Source: Delphinapterus leucas
Taxonomy: Eukaryota; Chordata; Mammalia; Artiodactyla; Monodontidae
Length of the DNA: 64,000 nucleotides
Direction: 5' to 3'
Assembly: GCF_002288925.2 (NCBI RefSeq)
Contig: NW_022098036.1
Location: forward strand, 39,236,679 to 39,300,678
The notes under the pieces were generated by a model. The model did not search any database, was not told the DNA's origin, and was given only the letters and a program-made list of their open reading frames with translations. How positions within the stretch are numbered: position 1 is the first letter of the stretch; every line of letters begins with the position of its first letter. A program made the translations under genes and the position numbers. Shown here one piece after another: positions 10,700-22,564 of this stretch.

Positions 10700-12605
10700 T
10701 ATGTACCATCAAAATCCGTGAAATAAAGTCATTGAAGCCTGCCTGTGTTGACAAAGGCCAGTTGGAGAATGGCTACTGAATGGCTATCTGAAGACTTCGT
10801 GGACTTGAATTATTTTTGCTTGAGGTAAAGGATTGGGCTTGACTTGAAAAGCTGCCAAATATCCCTTTTTGATGTTCCATGATTGGTAGCACATAGCACT
10901 TCAATTCAGTAACTCAGCCGTGCTACCATCTGCCCAGCACTCTCATTTTGCTGGTTGGCATGTCGTTTATTTGCTTTTAACATGCCACCCATATAAAAAT
11001 CCCTCGTAATCTGCCAAAATTAGAAATGCAGCTGTTTTAAGTCTTAAACGGCAATAGACTATTCATTTTGCCAGTATGGAGGAATAAAATAGAAAGATGT
11101 ATTTGAAAAGAGCAATACTATACCAGAATGTATTTGTACCTCCACTTCTAAGAATTTTTAAGACATCTATATACTGTTACCAGTGTTGACTTCAAGAAGA
11201 AGTCTACACACAAATATACCAAGTACCTCTTTTCCTACATATACTTTAATACAAGAATTGGGATTTGAGTCAAACTCTGAATTCATTTTTTTTTCATGTT
11301 ATGAAGCAATTTCAGCATTTTGATTTCTAGAAAATGAAAAATTTCTAGCTAACTCTGGGTCTCATTCTATTTTTATTTTCCCCAGGAGTTTTTTGAGGTT
11401 CTGATCATTATAACTTGTTAATCCTGAGAACGTGATAATGTAGAGCTGTGTGGAGAATTCTCAATGAGAACAAGCAGTTGGTCCTCTGTTTAAAAAAAAA
11501 AAAAAAAAGAGAAAAAAAATTTTCCCCACATAGTAATCCTGTGATGCTGAAAAAAACAAAATTAAAACAAATACTACCCCTTGTTTCACAATGTTACCCA
11601 CAATCAGATTATTTAGGAATGATGGACATGAGGAAACAATAAAGATCTGGTATGGATCACTCTATCCAGAAGCATCTTTCCTCACAGTGACTAGACATAA
11701 CCATTCTGAAACTCAAGTTGGATAGTTTGAAATTGTTCTGCTCCAGCCTTTACACTTTGACGTTCATATCGGTAAAGGTCTAAGTTGAATTCATTTGGTT
11801 ACATGTTATGTTGCCCCCACATGAGACCTTACACCGTGTGAGTTTTGAACGCTCAAAAAAAAAAATCATGTATATTTTTGAAAATGACCTGTAAAAAATT
11901 ACCTCCTGTGGAATCAGGGCATGAAAAGCAACAACAGAGCAAGACACAAGTTTGCTAAAATGAATGTATTGACATGCATTTATCTTATGTATCCAACAAT
12001 ATTAATAATACTAAAGAACAGGGACAATATGTTACAGTTCTTCAAAAATATGTATAACAATTAGCTCAGTGCCAGACATATAGTAGTCACTCTGTAACTA
12101 CTTGTTCACGATATACTTAGCTTGGCAACTTAAGCCTTCATAAATGGATCTCAATTTGAAGGTTAAAATGTTTGGGTAATTCCAAAGTTAAAAGACACAC
12201 TAGACCTTATGACATGTTGTTAATAACGATTGTTTTGAAAATTTTAATGAAAAATATTTGTTTAATTCTATAGCCTTCATATACTACCTTTTCCCCGAGA
12301 ACAAATGTGTAATGTTTATATATCCAGCCAGATAGATTCATCTTGTCCTTCAAGCTTAACAGCAACCTCAGTATTATCTCATGTGTAAATCTCCACTCTT
12401 GCTGGTTTTATGCTTTCAAAACATTTAGTGCTGAGCAGAGGTCTTGGTTTGCTATCGCTAATGACTGAAATCTATTTTTGGTCTCCTGGAATACTTAACA
12501 TGCAGAACAAGTGAGACAAGCACAAATGCATCTTTCCCACTTTGAAATCAGACTGGCCTCCTTAGATGATACCACCCTAGCAAGTGAATCAGTAGTCAAG
12601 CATGA
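10700..12605. other. Unique sequence, possible conserved non-coding block at 10870-11080
   Basis: No recognised repeat at 10870-11080, which has balanced composition, few simple runs and an ATATAAAA-containing stretch near 10992. The rest holds A runs (11491-11506, 11856-11866) and a possible MIR tail near 12065-12105 (GCCAGACATATAGTAGTCAC). No gene seen. Confidence 0.4.
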
Positions 12606-12610
12606 TAGAT

Positions 12611-12960
12611 TTTTAACTAAACTTTTTATTTTTTGAATAGTTACAGAATTACAGAAAAGTTGCAAAGACAGTACAGAAAGTTCACCTCACTCAGATTTAC
12701 TTTCCTCCAATGTTATCACCTTACATTGTCATGGTACATTTATCAAAACTAAGAAATCAACATTGGTCAAGGATTTGAACTTAGCAGTGTTTTCCCATTA
12801 ATGCCCTGTTTCTGCTCCAGGACCCAATCCGGAGTATCGCATTGCATTTAGTTGTTAACGTTTCTTCCAGTTTCCTCTGGTCTGCCTCAGTTTCTCAGAC
12901 GTTCCTTGTTTTTCATGACATTGGTGGTTTTGAGATTTATCTCTTCTCCATTTATTTATT
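12611..12960 (-). repeat. Old L1 (L1M-class) 3'-end relic
   Basis: GTTACAGAATTACAGAAAAG, AGTTGCAAAGACAGTACAGA, the CCAATGTTATCACC segment, then GGACCCAATCCGGAGTATCG and TTCCTTGTTTTTCATGACAT. The order fits the reverse strand of an old L1M-type 3' UTR as I remember it. Subfamily not assigned. Confidence 0.6.
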
Positions 12961-13140
12961 CAAAACCCGATTTTAGGTGTTTATTCTTTTACTACATTTG
13001 ATAACACAAGTTCTAATGTCACTTGTTACAGTAATATCTTTGAGTTCAGCTTTTTTTATTAAATGTATAAAGAGGATACACACACATATATATGTATAGT
13101 TCAAAGAGATAATTCTGAACACCAGTGAATACCAGTATAA
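12961..13140. other. Short unassigned spacer with (CA/TA) run
   Basis: A small alternating run at 13078-13097 (ACACACACATATATATGTAT). Nothing else recognised. Confidence 0.5.
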
Positions 13141-13145
13141 CCAAC

Positions 13146-13605
13146 CATGATGGTTAATTTTATATGTCAGTTTGAATGGGCCACGGGTGCCCATATATTT
13201 GGTTAAACATTATTCTGGGTGTGTCAGTGAGGTTGTTTCTGGATGAGGTTAAAATTTGAATCAATAGACTAAGTAAAGCCAGTTGCTCTCCCCAGGGTTG
13301 GTGGACCCCATCTAGTCCCTCATAAGCCTGATTAGAACAAAAAGGCAGGGCAAGGGAGGACAGTCTGCCTGACTGCGTTTGAGCCGGGACATTGGTCTAC
13401 TTCTGCCTTTAGACTGGGATTAGAACTAAATCACTGGCTCCCCAGTTTGCTGCTTGCTGACCCTGGGACTTGTTAGCCTCCATAATTGTGTGAGCCAGTG
13501 CTCTTTCTCTATTGATAGACATAGAGATAGAGATAATCTTCATCCTGTTGATTCTTTTTCTCTAGAAAGAACTCTGTTTATTATACCAACCATCCCACTG
13601 AAGAA
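13146..13605 (+). repeat. Interspersed repeat copy A, MaLR-like ends, family not named
   Basis: Begins GATGGTTAATTTTATATGTC and proceeds through GGGCCACGGGTGCCCATATA, ATTATTCTGGGTGTGTCAGT, TCTGGATGAGGTTAAAATTT and CCTCCATAATTGTGTGAGCC, ending near TTCTCTAGAAAGAACTCTG. The reverse complement of 20100-20505 shows the same series of segments, so both are one family in opposite orientation. Which class it belongs to is not settled. An LTR is my best guess. Confidence 0.65.
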
Positions 13606-14540
13606 TTAAAGAAATACCATAAACCTGAAAACCCTTTGTGGGCCTCTTCCCTGACTCGATCCCTTTCTACACTCCTGAAATTTAAGTTAAATCATCTCCT
13701 TGCATTTATTGTATTATGTGATGATATTTTACAACTTATAAATTGGAATTCTTCTGAGATGGTTAAGTAGCTATGGTTCTTAGTCAGCAAAAGCTATAAA
13801 ATAATTTTCTTTACACTTTGAGTTTGACTTTTCCCTTTTATTTAGGGGGATAAAAGGCATCTCTTCCTTAATGCTTTAGTAGTAAAGATGATGAATCAAA
13901 CCCTGTGTACTGAATAAACTAACTCTTATGGAGTTTCTTTACTCCATAACTGATCTGTTTCTGAAGCAGGTACTAATCAATGGGTAAGGATCCTCTTATC
14001 TTTAGATCTGAAATTGCCATAAAAAAAGAAACTTTGCTTAAGGACAACTTTTTCAAGTATTGCAGTGCAAATTGAAGAAACTTGACACATTAATACTACA
14101 GTAAAAGTTAAGTTGCATAAAAATATGTCTTGGTATAAATATATAAATGTTTACTATCTTGCTGTAGAAGGAGTGATTGTAGCTTTATCTCAATTTAAAG
14201 ACCTAGAGTTTTTTTTATAAAATAAATATTATAGCATAAGGATGCTGGGTGTCTTTACCTTACCGTGACTAATAGGTAAGGAAAAAATACTAAAATCTCT
14301 TATTTGACATCATGGCCACCGTATAAATTTTGAAATAAATTTTTTTAAAAATTCAAATATTTATGCACTTATAACAGTAGTCATACAATCACTAAAACAA
14401 AGTCTTGCAGGGTTTAAACCCTAATAGTTATCTCAATTCTCTAAATCATTTAAGTTTGCCCACTAAAGACTGCAAAATAATCCTAATTATACATTTTAAT
14501 GTCATCCTTTAAATACTTAATCCCCTAAAGTCTCCTCTTT
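13606..14540. other. Unique AT-rich sequence, no gene seen
   Basis: No repeat family or gene recognised. Confidence 0.4.
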
Positions 14541-14544
14541 TCTG

Positions 14545-14680
14545 GGATGTGTTTTATTTTTTCACTTTGCAGGTACAATTTACTTCTTTACGCTTTACTC
14601 CCACTGCCTAGAACAGAGCCTGACAACTAGTAAACACAATACGTATCAGTTGAATGAATGAATGAATAATAAATTGGCAA
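14545..14680 (+). repeat. L2 3'-end relic
   Basis: CCCACTGCCTAGAACAGAGC, CTGACAACTAGTAAACACAA and TATCAGTTGAATGAATGAAT match the L2 terminus, ending in a (GAAT)n tail at 14653-14668. Confidence 0.75.
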
Positions 14681-14699
14681 GTTCTGTGATATTACCTTT

Positions 14700-15725
14700 C
14701 ACTAAATATCTGCCTCTCTTACTGTTTTCTAGTTCAGATCACCATACTTGCCCACCTGCATCACTGGAATAGTTTCCTAATTGGTTTCCTTGCCTCTAGT
14801 CTTGTCCCTTCTCATTCATTCTCTTCCATCATGCAACGCTAGTAAATTCTAAAGCCTAAACTGGATCATGCCATTCCTCTGTATAATACCCTTCAATAGC
14901 ACAAGGATAAATCCTCCTACATGCTTTAGGAAACTGATTTGCCTTCTGCTTATTTCTCCAGCCACATGGCCCCCTATTCCACTCCGTACCCTACCCAACT
15001 CTAGAATATGGACGTATGGAACTTCTTTCATTTCTTCCAATGTTTATAATATCCTGTTTTACTTCCAGTGCCCCTTTATACCTATTAGTCTTACAACCTG
15101 TGCTATTCATATGCACCTCCATCCTCTTTTGACTTGCCTGGCCAACTTCTATTCATCTTTTATGACTGGGTATATGTATCCTCCAGGAAGTCTTACCTGA
15201 AACACCAGGTTTGGAAGCTCTTCCTACCAGCTGCTCCCTTCACTAACACTATGTTTGTAACAACATGTTTATTGGTTTCTTTTTTTCTTTTTCTTTTTTT
15301 TTTTTTTTTTTTGCGGTATGCGGGCCTCTCACTGTTGTGGCCTCTCCCGTTGCGGAGCACAGGCTCCGGACGCGCAGGCTCAGCGGCCATGGCTCACGGG
15401 CCCAGCCGCTCTGCGGCATGTGGGATCCTCCCAGACTGGGGCACGAACCCACGTCCCCTGCATCGGCAGGCGGACTCTCAACCACTGCGCCACCAGGGAA
15501 GCCCATGTTTATTGGTTTTAAAGTAAATGATACCCTGTGAGTAAAAGGGTCATGGTTATCTAATATGCAAATATAATAGTAATATTATAGGACTATTGGT
15601 AAAGATTATATGAGATACTACTGTCAACTTCTTACATGTTTTAACTTTTCTTCTGATTATTATCATCTTCAGTGCCTTGTGCACCATATGGCAATAAATG
15701 TTCACTAAGTAATTATCCTTAAATA
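14700..15725 (+). repeat. L2 LINE relic, split by a SINE
   Basis: The left part reads CACCTGCATCACTGGAATAG, TTTCCTAATTGGTTTCCTTG, CAAGGATAAATCCTCCTACA and CAGGAAGTCTTACCTGAAAC, which follows the L2 3' region. A reverse-strand SINE interrupts it at 15279-15503. The end resumes near 15665-15720 with CAGTGCCTTGTGCACCATAT and AATAAATGTTCACTAAGTA. The ORFs at 14868-15200 are chance frames in this relic. Confidence 0.75.
15279..15503 (-). mobile_element. CHR-type SINE (short-tail form), reverse
   Basis: Long T stretch at 15279-15312, then GCGGTATGCGGGCCTCTCAC, ending CCACCAGGGAAGCC. The flanks CATGTTTATTGGTTT at 15264-15278 and 15504-15518 are identical 15-mers, a clean target duplication. ORFs on both strands across it are SINE artefacts. 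Confidence 0.97.
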
Positions 15726-15985
15726 TATTAAAATTCCACACTTATTATCATCATGGGCACTTAAATCAGATTTGGATTTAAATATGATACAGATGATAAT
15801 CAGTTTAGAACATGATCATTAGTACTTGTCAACCCAAAGAGAAATTTTTCAAATGAATGTTTATGTGGGTTTTTAAAATTCATAACTTGAACAGCATCTA
15901 ACAACAGTATTCCTAAAAAGCACGCATCAGTGAACAAGAATAAAGAACATATGGAATTAGTCTCCATTGAAGTTAAAAAGCTTAA
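15726..15985. other. Unique sequence, nothing recognised
   Basis: AT-rich spacer between L2 and an old L1 3' end. Confidence 0.4.
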
Positions 15986-15989
15986 AAAG

Positions 15990-16620
15990 AAGTGGGGAAA
16001 CCAAATTTAAAACGGGCAAAAAATTTGACTAGAAATTTCTCCAGAGGGGTTACATAAATGACCAATAAGCACATGAAAATATGCTCAACATCATCAGTCT
16101 TTAGGGAAATGCAAATCAAAAGCATGTGAGGTACCACTTCATACCTACTAGAATGGCTGTAATCAAATAGGCAAAACAAGTTTTGGCAAAAATATAGAAA
16201 AATTGGAACCTTCATATATTGCTGATGGAAATGTAAAATGATGTGGCTGCTTTGGAAAAGAGTTTAGCAGCTCCTCAGAATTTCTCAGCAATTCTGCTCC
16301 TAGGTATATACCCATGAGAAAACACATTCATGCAAAATCTTCAACACAAATATTCATAGCAGCATTATTCATTGTAACCAAACAATAGGAAAAAAATTTT
16401 CATTAACCAATGAATGGATAAATAAAACGTGGTATATCCATTCAATAAAAATGAATGAAGTTCTGATACATGCTACATCATGAATGAACCTTGAAAACAT
16501 TATCCTAAATGAAAGAAACCAGAGGCAAGTCTGGCATAGTGTATGATTCCATTTATACGAAATGTCCAGAATAGGCACAATTTTAGAGAGAGAAAGTAGA
16601 TGAAAAATAAAAGAAAAAAT
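15990..16620 (+). repeat. Old L1M-type ORF2 C-terminus and 3' end relic
   Basis: ACATGAAAATATGCTCAACA, TAGGGAAATGCAAATCAAAA, TATATTGCTGATGGAAATGT, CCTAGGTATATACCCATGAG and AATGAATGGATAAATAAAAC follow the L1 ORF2 end in order but with heavy divergence and no open frame. Much older than L1-1 and L1-2. Confidence 0.85.
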
Positions 16621-17625
16621 AAAAATAAGAGAATTTGGCTTTTCTGTTCACCTAGAGGATAAAGGTTTGGTGAAGGGAGGATAAGGAAGATATTAGTGTA
16701 TAAAAAATACCATGGAGGTTTTTCATACACAATTTCAATTGCCCTAAGGGCTTTTAATTGCTTACAATCTGTAGAATGTAAGGATTAAAGAGTCAAGAAG
16801 TTGAAAATAAGCTTTATTTCTGGGAACCTACTTAATGAAGGATCATTATTCAAATTATCTCTTCTGAGGATAGCCTGTCAATATAATTCAAAGGATTTGG
16901 CTATAGCACCTTGCAGTTCTGAAGTACAATATGCTTTGATTCTTTTGCAGCAGAGATTTTCCATTCTTGCCAATGCAAAGCTCTCTCATCTTCTTAACTT
17001 ATACATGTTTATGCAGTGATACGATATTCTTGATAGAACAATACAACATCTTTAGCTTTGACAGGACAAAAATTGCATGGACTGAATTGTGTGTTAGTCT
17101 GTGCATGCGTGTGTGTGTGTGTGTGTGTGTACAATAATTAGTTGGTACTCTAATTATTTCCAGTGGTGTTTAACAGGTATTTATTTTTTTCTTTTTCACT
17201 GTGTCTTTGTTTTACGTATTACAAGCTCACAGATTTTTATATGTTCATTTCAGTTAAGAGCACTGGAAACACCCCCAAAATCCAATGGAGTGTGATGATT
17301 CACATGTAGCACTCTGCATGATCTGCATACCAAAACAGTGGCCACATAATTTACTTGCCATACTTGATGTAGTGGGGGGCTTCACAGAGGTGAAGTAGAT
17401 TTCTTGAAGGATGAAAGGCAGAAAGTAAAAAGGAGACATTAGCTTTAGTCCACAATCTGGTAGATTTAGTCATAAATGTTATCATCATTTTTATATGGAA
17501 GGTGATGGGAGACTTCTGGATTTAAATGGGATAGCTCCATGAGCTGAGGATCAGTAAATGGAGACGAGGTAGCTAAAGAGAAAGCACAGACAAAGGATGA
17601 TCAAAAACCCATGGGAAAAAATCAG
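16621..17625. other. Unique sequence with (GT)11 at 17109-17130
   Basis: No gene recognised. GT dinucleotides run for 22 bp at 17109-17130. Confidence 0.55.
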
Positions 17626-17629
17626 GGAT

Positions 17630-18822
17630 TGGCTACATGGCAAAAAAAAAATCTTAATAAATTCCTCAAAGTAGAAACCATCCAAGCTATGTTCCTTAAC
17701 CTCAGTGCAATAAGATAAAATAAAAATCTAAAGGACAAACAAAATCTATCAACTTGGAAATTTTAGAAGATTGTACTAGAAATGCAAGTTAAAGAAAAAA
17801 AGCAAGCAATGAAATGATAGACTATTTGGAAATGACTGGTAGAGAGCACTGTACATCATGTACTTTTAGGATATTGCCAGTACGGTCTTAAGAAGAAAAT
17901 AAATATTCTTAAATTCATTTATTAGAATACAAGAATGTTTAGAAATAATGAATTCATCATTCCACTCAAGAGCATGTAAAGGGAACAAGAAAATAAGGGA
18001 ATTGTAAAATGTTAAAGAGGATACTATGCATTATTCTTACTAATACATTTGAAAATCTAAATGGGGTTTATTCTAGGAGTGAAGGACTGCACACTTTCTA
18101 GAGATATATTGATATAATTTCTTACATTAATAGATTAAAAGAGAATAAATGATATAATCAGCTCAACAGGTACTAGAAAAGCTTTGCATCCATTTATGCA
18201 ATAAATCTAGCAAGTTAGGAATAAAGGTAAACTTCCTTAACTTTATAATGCATATTTTAAGAAACCTGTATCAAGCATCTCATGTTAACAGTAGAGTGAG
18301 AAAGAATCATTCTCATAAAAATCTGAAATAAAACACAGTAGACTGGTCTAATGCCATCATTATTAAATATTGTACAAGAGGTCTTTGCTAATGACATATG
18401 TAAAACAAATTGTATATAAGTATTGAAAAGAAAACCAACTATCATTTTTAAAACAATTTGATTCTCTAATAGTTAAATCTAAGGAATTTAACTGAAAAGC
18501 TCTTAGAGTGATTAGAGGGTTTAGAATAAGGTGAGATAATAGACCATAAATCATGGGAGAAATCCATAAAGCACATAGGAGTACACCTTAGAAATGTTAG
18601 TGCCTCTAAAAGAAAACTACTATACATTGCTGAAAGGCATTAAAAGGAAGAGCAAAGGAGATAGTTCCATATTCCTAGATAGGAAGTTTCAATAAAATAA
18701 ACATTTCATTTCTTCCCAGAGTAACCATGAATTTATTGCAATCTTAACAATGTTTAAGAGACTTTGATTTAATCTGAAAAGCTGATTTAGAAGGGAAAAT
18801 GTGCAAGTATAAGACTATTTGG
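17630..18822 (+). repeat. Very old L1 / HAL1-like ORF2 relic
   Basis: Degenerate but ordered L1 ORF2-like segments: ATACATTTGAAAATCTAAAT, TGATATAATCAGCTCAACAG, AAGCTTTGCATCCATTTATG, CTACTATACATTGCTGAAAG and TATTGCAATCTTAACAATG. No frame stays open. A CHR SINE interrupts its right end at 18823. Whether it is L1M or HAL1 is not decided. Confidence 0.65.
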
Positions 18823-19157
18823 TGGGGCTTCCCTGGTGGCGCAGTGGTTAAGAATCTGCCTACCAATGCAGGGGACACGGGTTCGAGCCCTGGTCCAGGA
18901 AGATCCCACATGCCGTGGAGCAACTAAGCCCGTGCGCCACAACTACTGAGCCTGCGCTCTAGAGCCCACGAGCCACAACTACTGAAGCCCACGTGCCTAG
19001 AGCCCGTGCTCCGCAACAAGAGAAGCCACCGCAATGAGAAGCCCGTGCACCACAACGAAGAGTAGCCCTCACTCTCCACAGAGAAAAGCCCATGCGCAGC
19101 AACGAAGACCCAATGCAGCCAAAAACAATAAATAAATAAAATAAATTTATTAAAAAA
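18823..19157 (+). mobile_element. CHR-type SINE, long form
   Basis: Head GGGGCTTCCCTGGTGGCGCA at 18826, with an intact B-box-like GGTTCGAGCC at 18880-18889. The long non-tRNA part has repeated CCACAACTACTGA units, then an AATAAATAAATAAA-rich tail. The flanks AAGACTATTTGG (18811-18822) and AAGACTATTCGG (19158-19169) match at 11 of 12, the target duplication. This form is about 110 bp longer than the short-tail ones. Confidence 0.95.
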
Positions 19158-19169
19158 AAGACTATTCGG

Positions 19170-19745
19170 CATATTTAGATTATGGCCTTTTTAGGTGATT
19201 CTTAGAAGGTTGGAGGATTTATGTCTGACACAGGAAATATACAAGATAAGCTGGTCACATTTCATTGTGCCAGGAAGTGAAGAAGTTATCAAAAACTAAT
19301 GAGTCTTGTCAGAAAGATACAGGAGCCATCATGAAGAGTTTCCCATTGAGTAAATGTGGCACAATTTAAGCATCAAAAAGCAATAAGTCCAATTTATGGA
19401 AACACGGAATATATATTTAAAAATCTATGAGCTCATGATATTTAAGACAAACCTAGAGTAAAAAAAGAAAAAAAATAGATAAATAGTTATTGAACACTAC
19501 TGGAAATAAGTAGAGCACTAACTAATTATGAAAAATAATTACAAGTAAAAGGAAAGAATTAGGAATTTATTTTGCCTTCCCTATACTGACTGTAATGCGA
19601 AATAGCCAGATAGCACCAGTTTATGAGGAAAAGATATTCTTTATAGAAATATTCCAACTAACAATGTAGAATGAATGATAGAATTAAAATCGCTATTTTG
19701 CAGCCTCTAATGAGATCATTGATTCAGGCAGCGTTCATCAATGGA
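19170..19745. other. Unassigned sequence
   Basis: May include further old L1 but segment order is not convincing. No gene seen. Confidence 0.35.
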
Positions 19746-19747
19746 TG

Positions 19748-19955
19748 AGACCATTACAGCATCAGTTCTGAAAATTTTAGTGTGCATCAAAGTCTCCCAA
19801 GGAACTTGTTAAAATACAGATTGTTGGGCTTCACCTCCAGAATCTCTGATTTAGAATGTTTAAGGTATGGCCAAGAATATGCATTTCTAACATGTTTCCA
19901 AGTGATGCTGATGTTGCTGGTCTGAGGACCACACTTTGAGAGCCTCTGCATTAGG
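19748..19955 (+). repeat. MER5A-like hAT-Charlie relic
   Basis: TTTTAGTGTGCATCAAAGTC, GGAACTTGTTAAAATACAGA, TTGGGCTTCACCTCCAGAAT, AAGTGATGCTGATGTTGCTG and GACCACACTTTGAGAGCCTC are the usual MER5A series in order, nearly full length. Confidence 0.88.
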
Positions 19956-20099
19956 TGAAATTTTGGTGGGGAACTAAAATGGAAAAATCAGGCTGTCATC
20001 AACTGAATCTATGCATCAGTCAGCGCAACTAAAGTAGGGCAACCAGATACTGTGAGTCTCCAGATGTCATGCAGAAGGAAGTACATAGTACTGACCTAT

Positions 20100-20505
20100 A
20101 TGGACAGGGTTCTCCAAAGAAACATAACCAATAAAGAGAGAGAGATTGATTTTAAGAAACTGGCTCATGTGATTGAGACTGGCAAGTCCAAAATCTTCAG
20201 GGTAGGCCAGCAGGCTGGAAACCCAGGGAAGAGTTGATGTTTTAGTTTAAGTCCAAAGGCAGTCTGCTGGCAGAATTCCCTCTTTCCTCGCGGGAGGTCA
20301 GTCTTTTCCTGTTAAGGCCTTTAGCTGATTGGATGAGGCCCACCCACATTATGGAGGGTCATCTGCTTTACTCAGAGTCTACTGATGTTAATGTTAATTT
20401 CACCTTTAAAATACCTTTACAGAAACATCTAGAATAAATGTTTGCTCAAATATCTGGGTACTGTGGCCTAGCCAAGTTGACATATAAAGTAACCAGCACA
20501 TGAAC
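20100..20505 (-). repeat. Interspersed repeat copy B, same family as 13146-13605
   Basis: GACAGGGTTCTCCAAAGAAA, GGCTGGAAACCCAGGGAAGA, TGATTGGATGAGGCCCACCC and GGCCTAGCCAAGTTGACATA. The reverse complement follows copy A. This copy is less diverged than copy A over the middle part. Boundaries approximate. Confidence 0.68.
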
Positions 20506-20660
20506 ATAAAGTGTTCTTGCCAACAAAGTTGAACCTGAATCCAATCAAGCCTCCAGAGCTAACTTTTCGTAATAAGAAAGATGGGAGAACGTGGAATAAG
20601 TTAAATGAGAAAACAAGATGTCAGAGTGATTAGGCTTCTTCAGTGTATCAGTGGTATGAA

Positions 20661-20711
20661 AGAAAGAAGGAAGGAAGGAGGGGAAGAAGGAAGGAAAGGA
20701 AAAGGAGGGGG
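20661..20711. repeat. GGAA/GAAA purine microsatellite
   Basis: Imperfect GAAAGAAAGAAGGAAGGAAG tract running into GGAGGGGG. Confidence 0.93.
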
Positions 20712-20854
20712 ATCTGCCCTCAACCAAGAGATTTAAGAGATATAACAACCACATGTGATGTATTGAATTAGTTTGGACTTATTCAAACAAATCAATTGTA
20801 AAAAGAAGTTTTGAAACTATTGGAGACATTTGTTTGTGGAATAGAAATGACCAA

Positions 20855-21145
20855 GAAATGAAGTTGTTAGTTTCATTTAGATGTTATTATGGCATTTGTG
20901 ATTACGTATGAAAATGTCATTTTTATTTTAAGGAATTCACTCTGAAATACTCAGGGCTGTAATGACAAAATGTATGGAATTTGCTTTAAAATACTTCAGT
21001 TGAAGTAAAAACAAGAATTGAAAGGGATAGGTGAAACAAATGTAGCAACTCTTGATAGTTTTTGAATCTCGTGCTGGGCATGGAAGTTTACTGTACTGTT
21101 TTTTCTTCAGGCTTAAAAATTTTCATAATAAAAATTTTAAAATAC
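20855..21145 (+). repeat. Old L1M-type 3' UTR relic
   Basis: GAAATACTCAGGGCTGTAAT, GGAATTTGCTTTAAAATACT, GTGCTGGGCATGGAAGTTTA and TTTTCATAATAAAAATTTTA follow the terminal part of an old L1 3' UTR, ending at an A-rich tail. Confidence 0.65.
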
Positions 21146-21517
21146 CTTGTAAAAGAAAAATAATAGAGGGGCAGGGCATTTACTCCTCCAGATATCAAAA
21201 CATACTATACATCTACATAATTAAACAATGTGATTTTAACTTATAGAAGGCAGATCAGTAGAAAAATATAGTCAAGAAGAGACATATTTGTGTAGGAAAA
21301 TTTAGTTTAATTTTGAATCAATAGAAAAAAGAATGGATTATACAATAGGTGATGTTGGAACAATTGGATAGCCACTTAGAAAATAAATTTAAGCAGTCAA
21401 GAGCTAAGAAGCAAATCTTTAAATTTTAGGTAAAGCCTTCTGAAGTGTGACACAAAACTCTAAATCCATAAGGGTAATTATTGCCAGATTCGAACTTATT
21501 AAAATATTTAACTTCTG

Positions 21518-21729
21518 GGGACTTCCCTGGTGGCGCAGTTGTTGAGAGTCCGCCTGCCAATGCAGGGGACACGGGTTCGTGCCCCGGTCTGGGAAGATCC
21601 CACATGCCGCGGAGCAGCTGGGCCCGTGAGCCATGGCCGCTAGAGCCTGCGCGTCCGGAGCCTGTGCTCCGCAATGGGAGAGGCCACAACAGTGAGAGGC
21701 CCGTGTACTGCAAAAAAAAAAAAAAAAAA
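21518..21729 (+). mobile_element. CHR-type SINE (short-tail form)
   Basis: GGGACTTCCCTGGTGGCGCA head, GAGGCCCGTGTACTGC end and an A tail (21712-21729). The target duplication is not clear: AACTTCTG on the left and AATTTCTG on the right is the only candidate. Confidence 0.94.
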
Positions 21730-22037
21730 TTTCTGAACAATTAAAAAGCCATAAATATAAAGCACTGATGCAAGGATTGGAGAATGTTTTGCCATAATAG
21801 AGGATTGAGAGTTTGGATATTTGCGGAGCTCCTTCAGAAATCAGAACAAGAGAAATTAATCAAAGGAAAAGTATGCAAAGATCTGGATAGCCCACAAAAG
21901 AAGAACTAAAAATATATGCAAACAAATGGGGGACTATTAATAAACATTTGAAATGATGTTCAACCTCATTTTTACTCTAAGAAATGCACATTAATATAAT
22001 ATAGCTTTCATCTAGCAGATTGTCCAGACTTAAAAGC

Positions 22038-22158
22038 GGGGGGAATTCCCTGGTGGTCCAGTGGTTAGGACTCCGAGTTTCTATTGCAGGGGGCCCGGGT
22101 TCGATCCCTGGTCAGGGAACTAAGATTCCACAAGCCGCGAGGTGTAGCTAAAAAAAAA
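22038..22158 (+). mobile_element. Short tRNA-derived SINE of the Cetartiodactyla GGGAATTCCCTGG type
   Basis: GGGAATTCCCTGGTGGTCCA, GTGGTTAGGACTCCGAG, a B box GGTTCGATCCC close to consensus, GGGAACTAAGATTCCACAAG and a short A tail. It is only about 120 bp and lacks the long non-tRNA part. No convincing target duplication was seen. Confidence 0.9.
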
Positions 22159-22564
22159 TCCAGGCAATGTCCAGTACAGATGAGGCTCAGAGAAGTCTGC
22201 AACCTCACATATTGTTGGTTGGAAAACAAATTGGTAAAGTTCTTTTGGTGGCAACTTGGTAGTTCCTTTCAAAAATCTTTAAAAAGCAAACTCATTGACC
22301 AAGCAATTCTACTTCTAGCAAAGCCTTTTTTAGAAATACTCTCACATGTAGAAATACTCTTTCAAGGTTGTTAGCAACCAATTAGAAATCCACTATAATA
22401 AGTCCTTAATGACCCAATAAATTTTGATACTTCATTGCCAGGAAATATTATTTAATAATTAGAAGGTAGAATTAAGGAGATCTATATTTACTGACACGGA
22501 AATATTCATAATATTGAATTAAGTGAAAAAAAGTCAGCACATTTCATCCTGAGTTATGCTCTTT

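Larger units (their letters stand above)
21160..22560 (+). repeat. Old L1M-type ORF2 C-terminal relic, cut by two SINEs
   Basis: GGGCAGGGCATTTACTCCTC, AGATATCAAAACATACTATA, AAGCCTTCTGAAGTGTGACA, GATGTTCAACCTCATTTTTA, CACATATTGTTGGTTGGAAA and TGGTGGCAACTTGGTAGTTC keep the order of L1 ORF2 3' sequence. SINEs sit at 21518-21729 and 22038-22158. No open frame. Confidence 0.78.

Noticed and set aside
10418..10726. 102-codon ORF with His-Thr repeats
   Set aside because: It comes from reading through the CA microsatellite.
18823..18900. Possible tRNA gene at SINE heads (also 22038-22120 and others)
   Set aside because: The A- and B-box-like parts are those of tRNA-derived SINEs. The fold is not complete, and poly-A tails and target duplications show they are SINEs.
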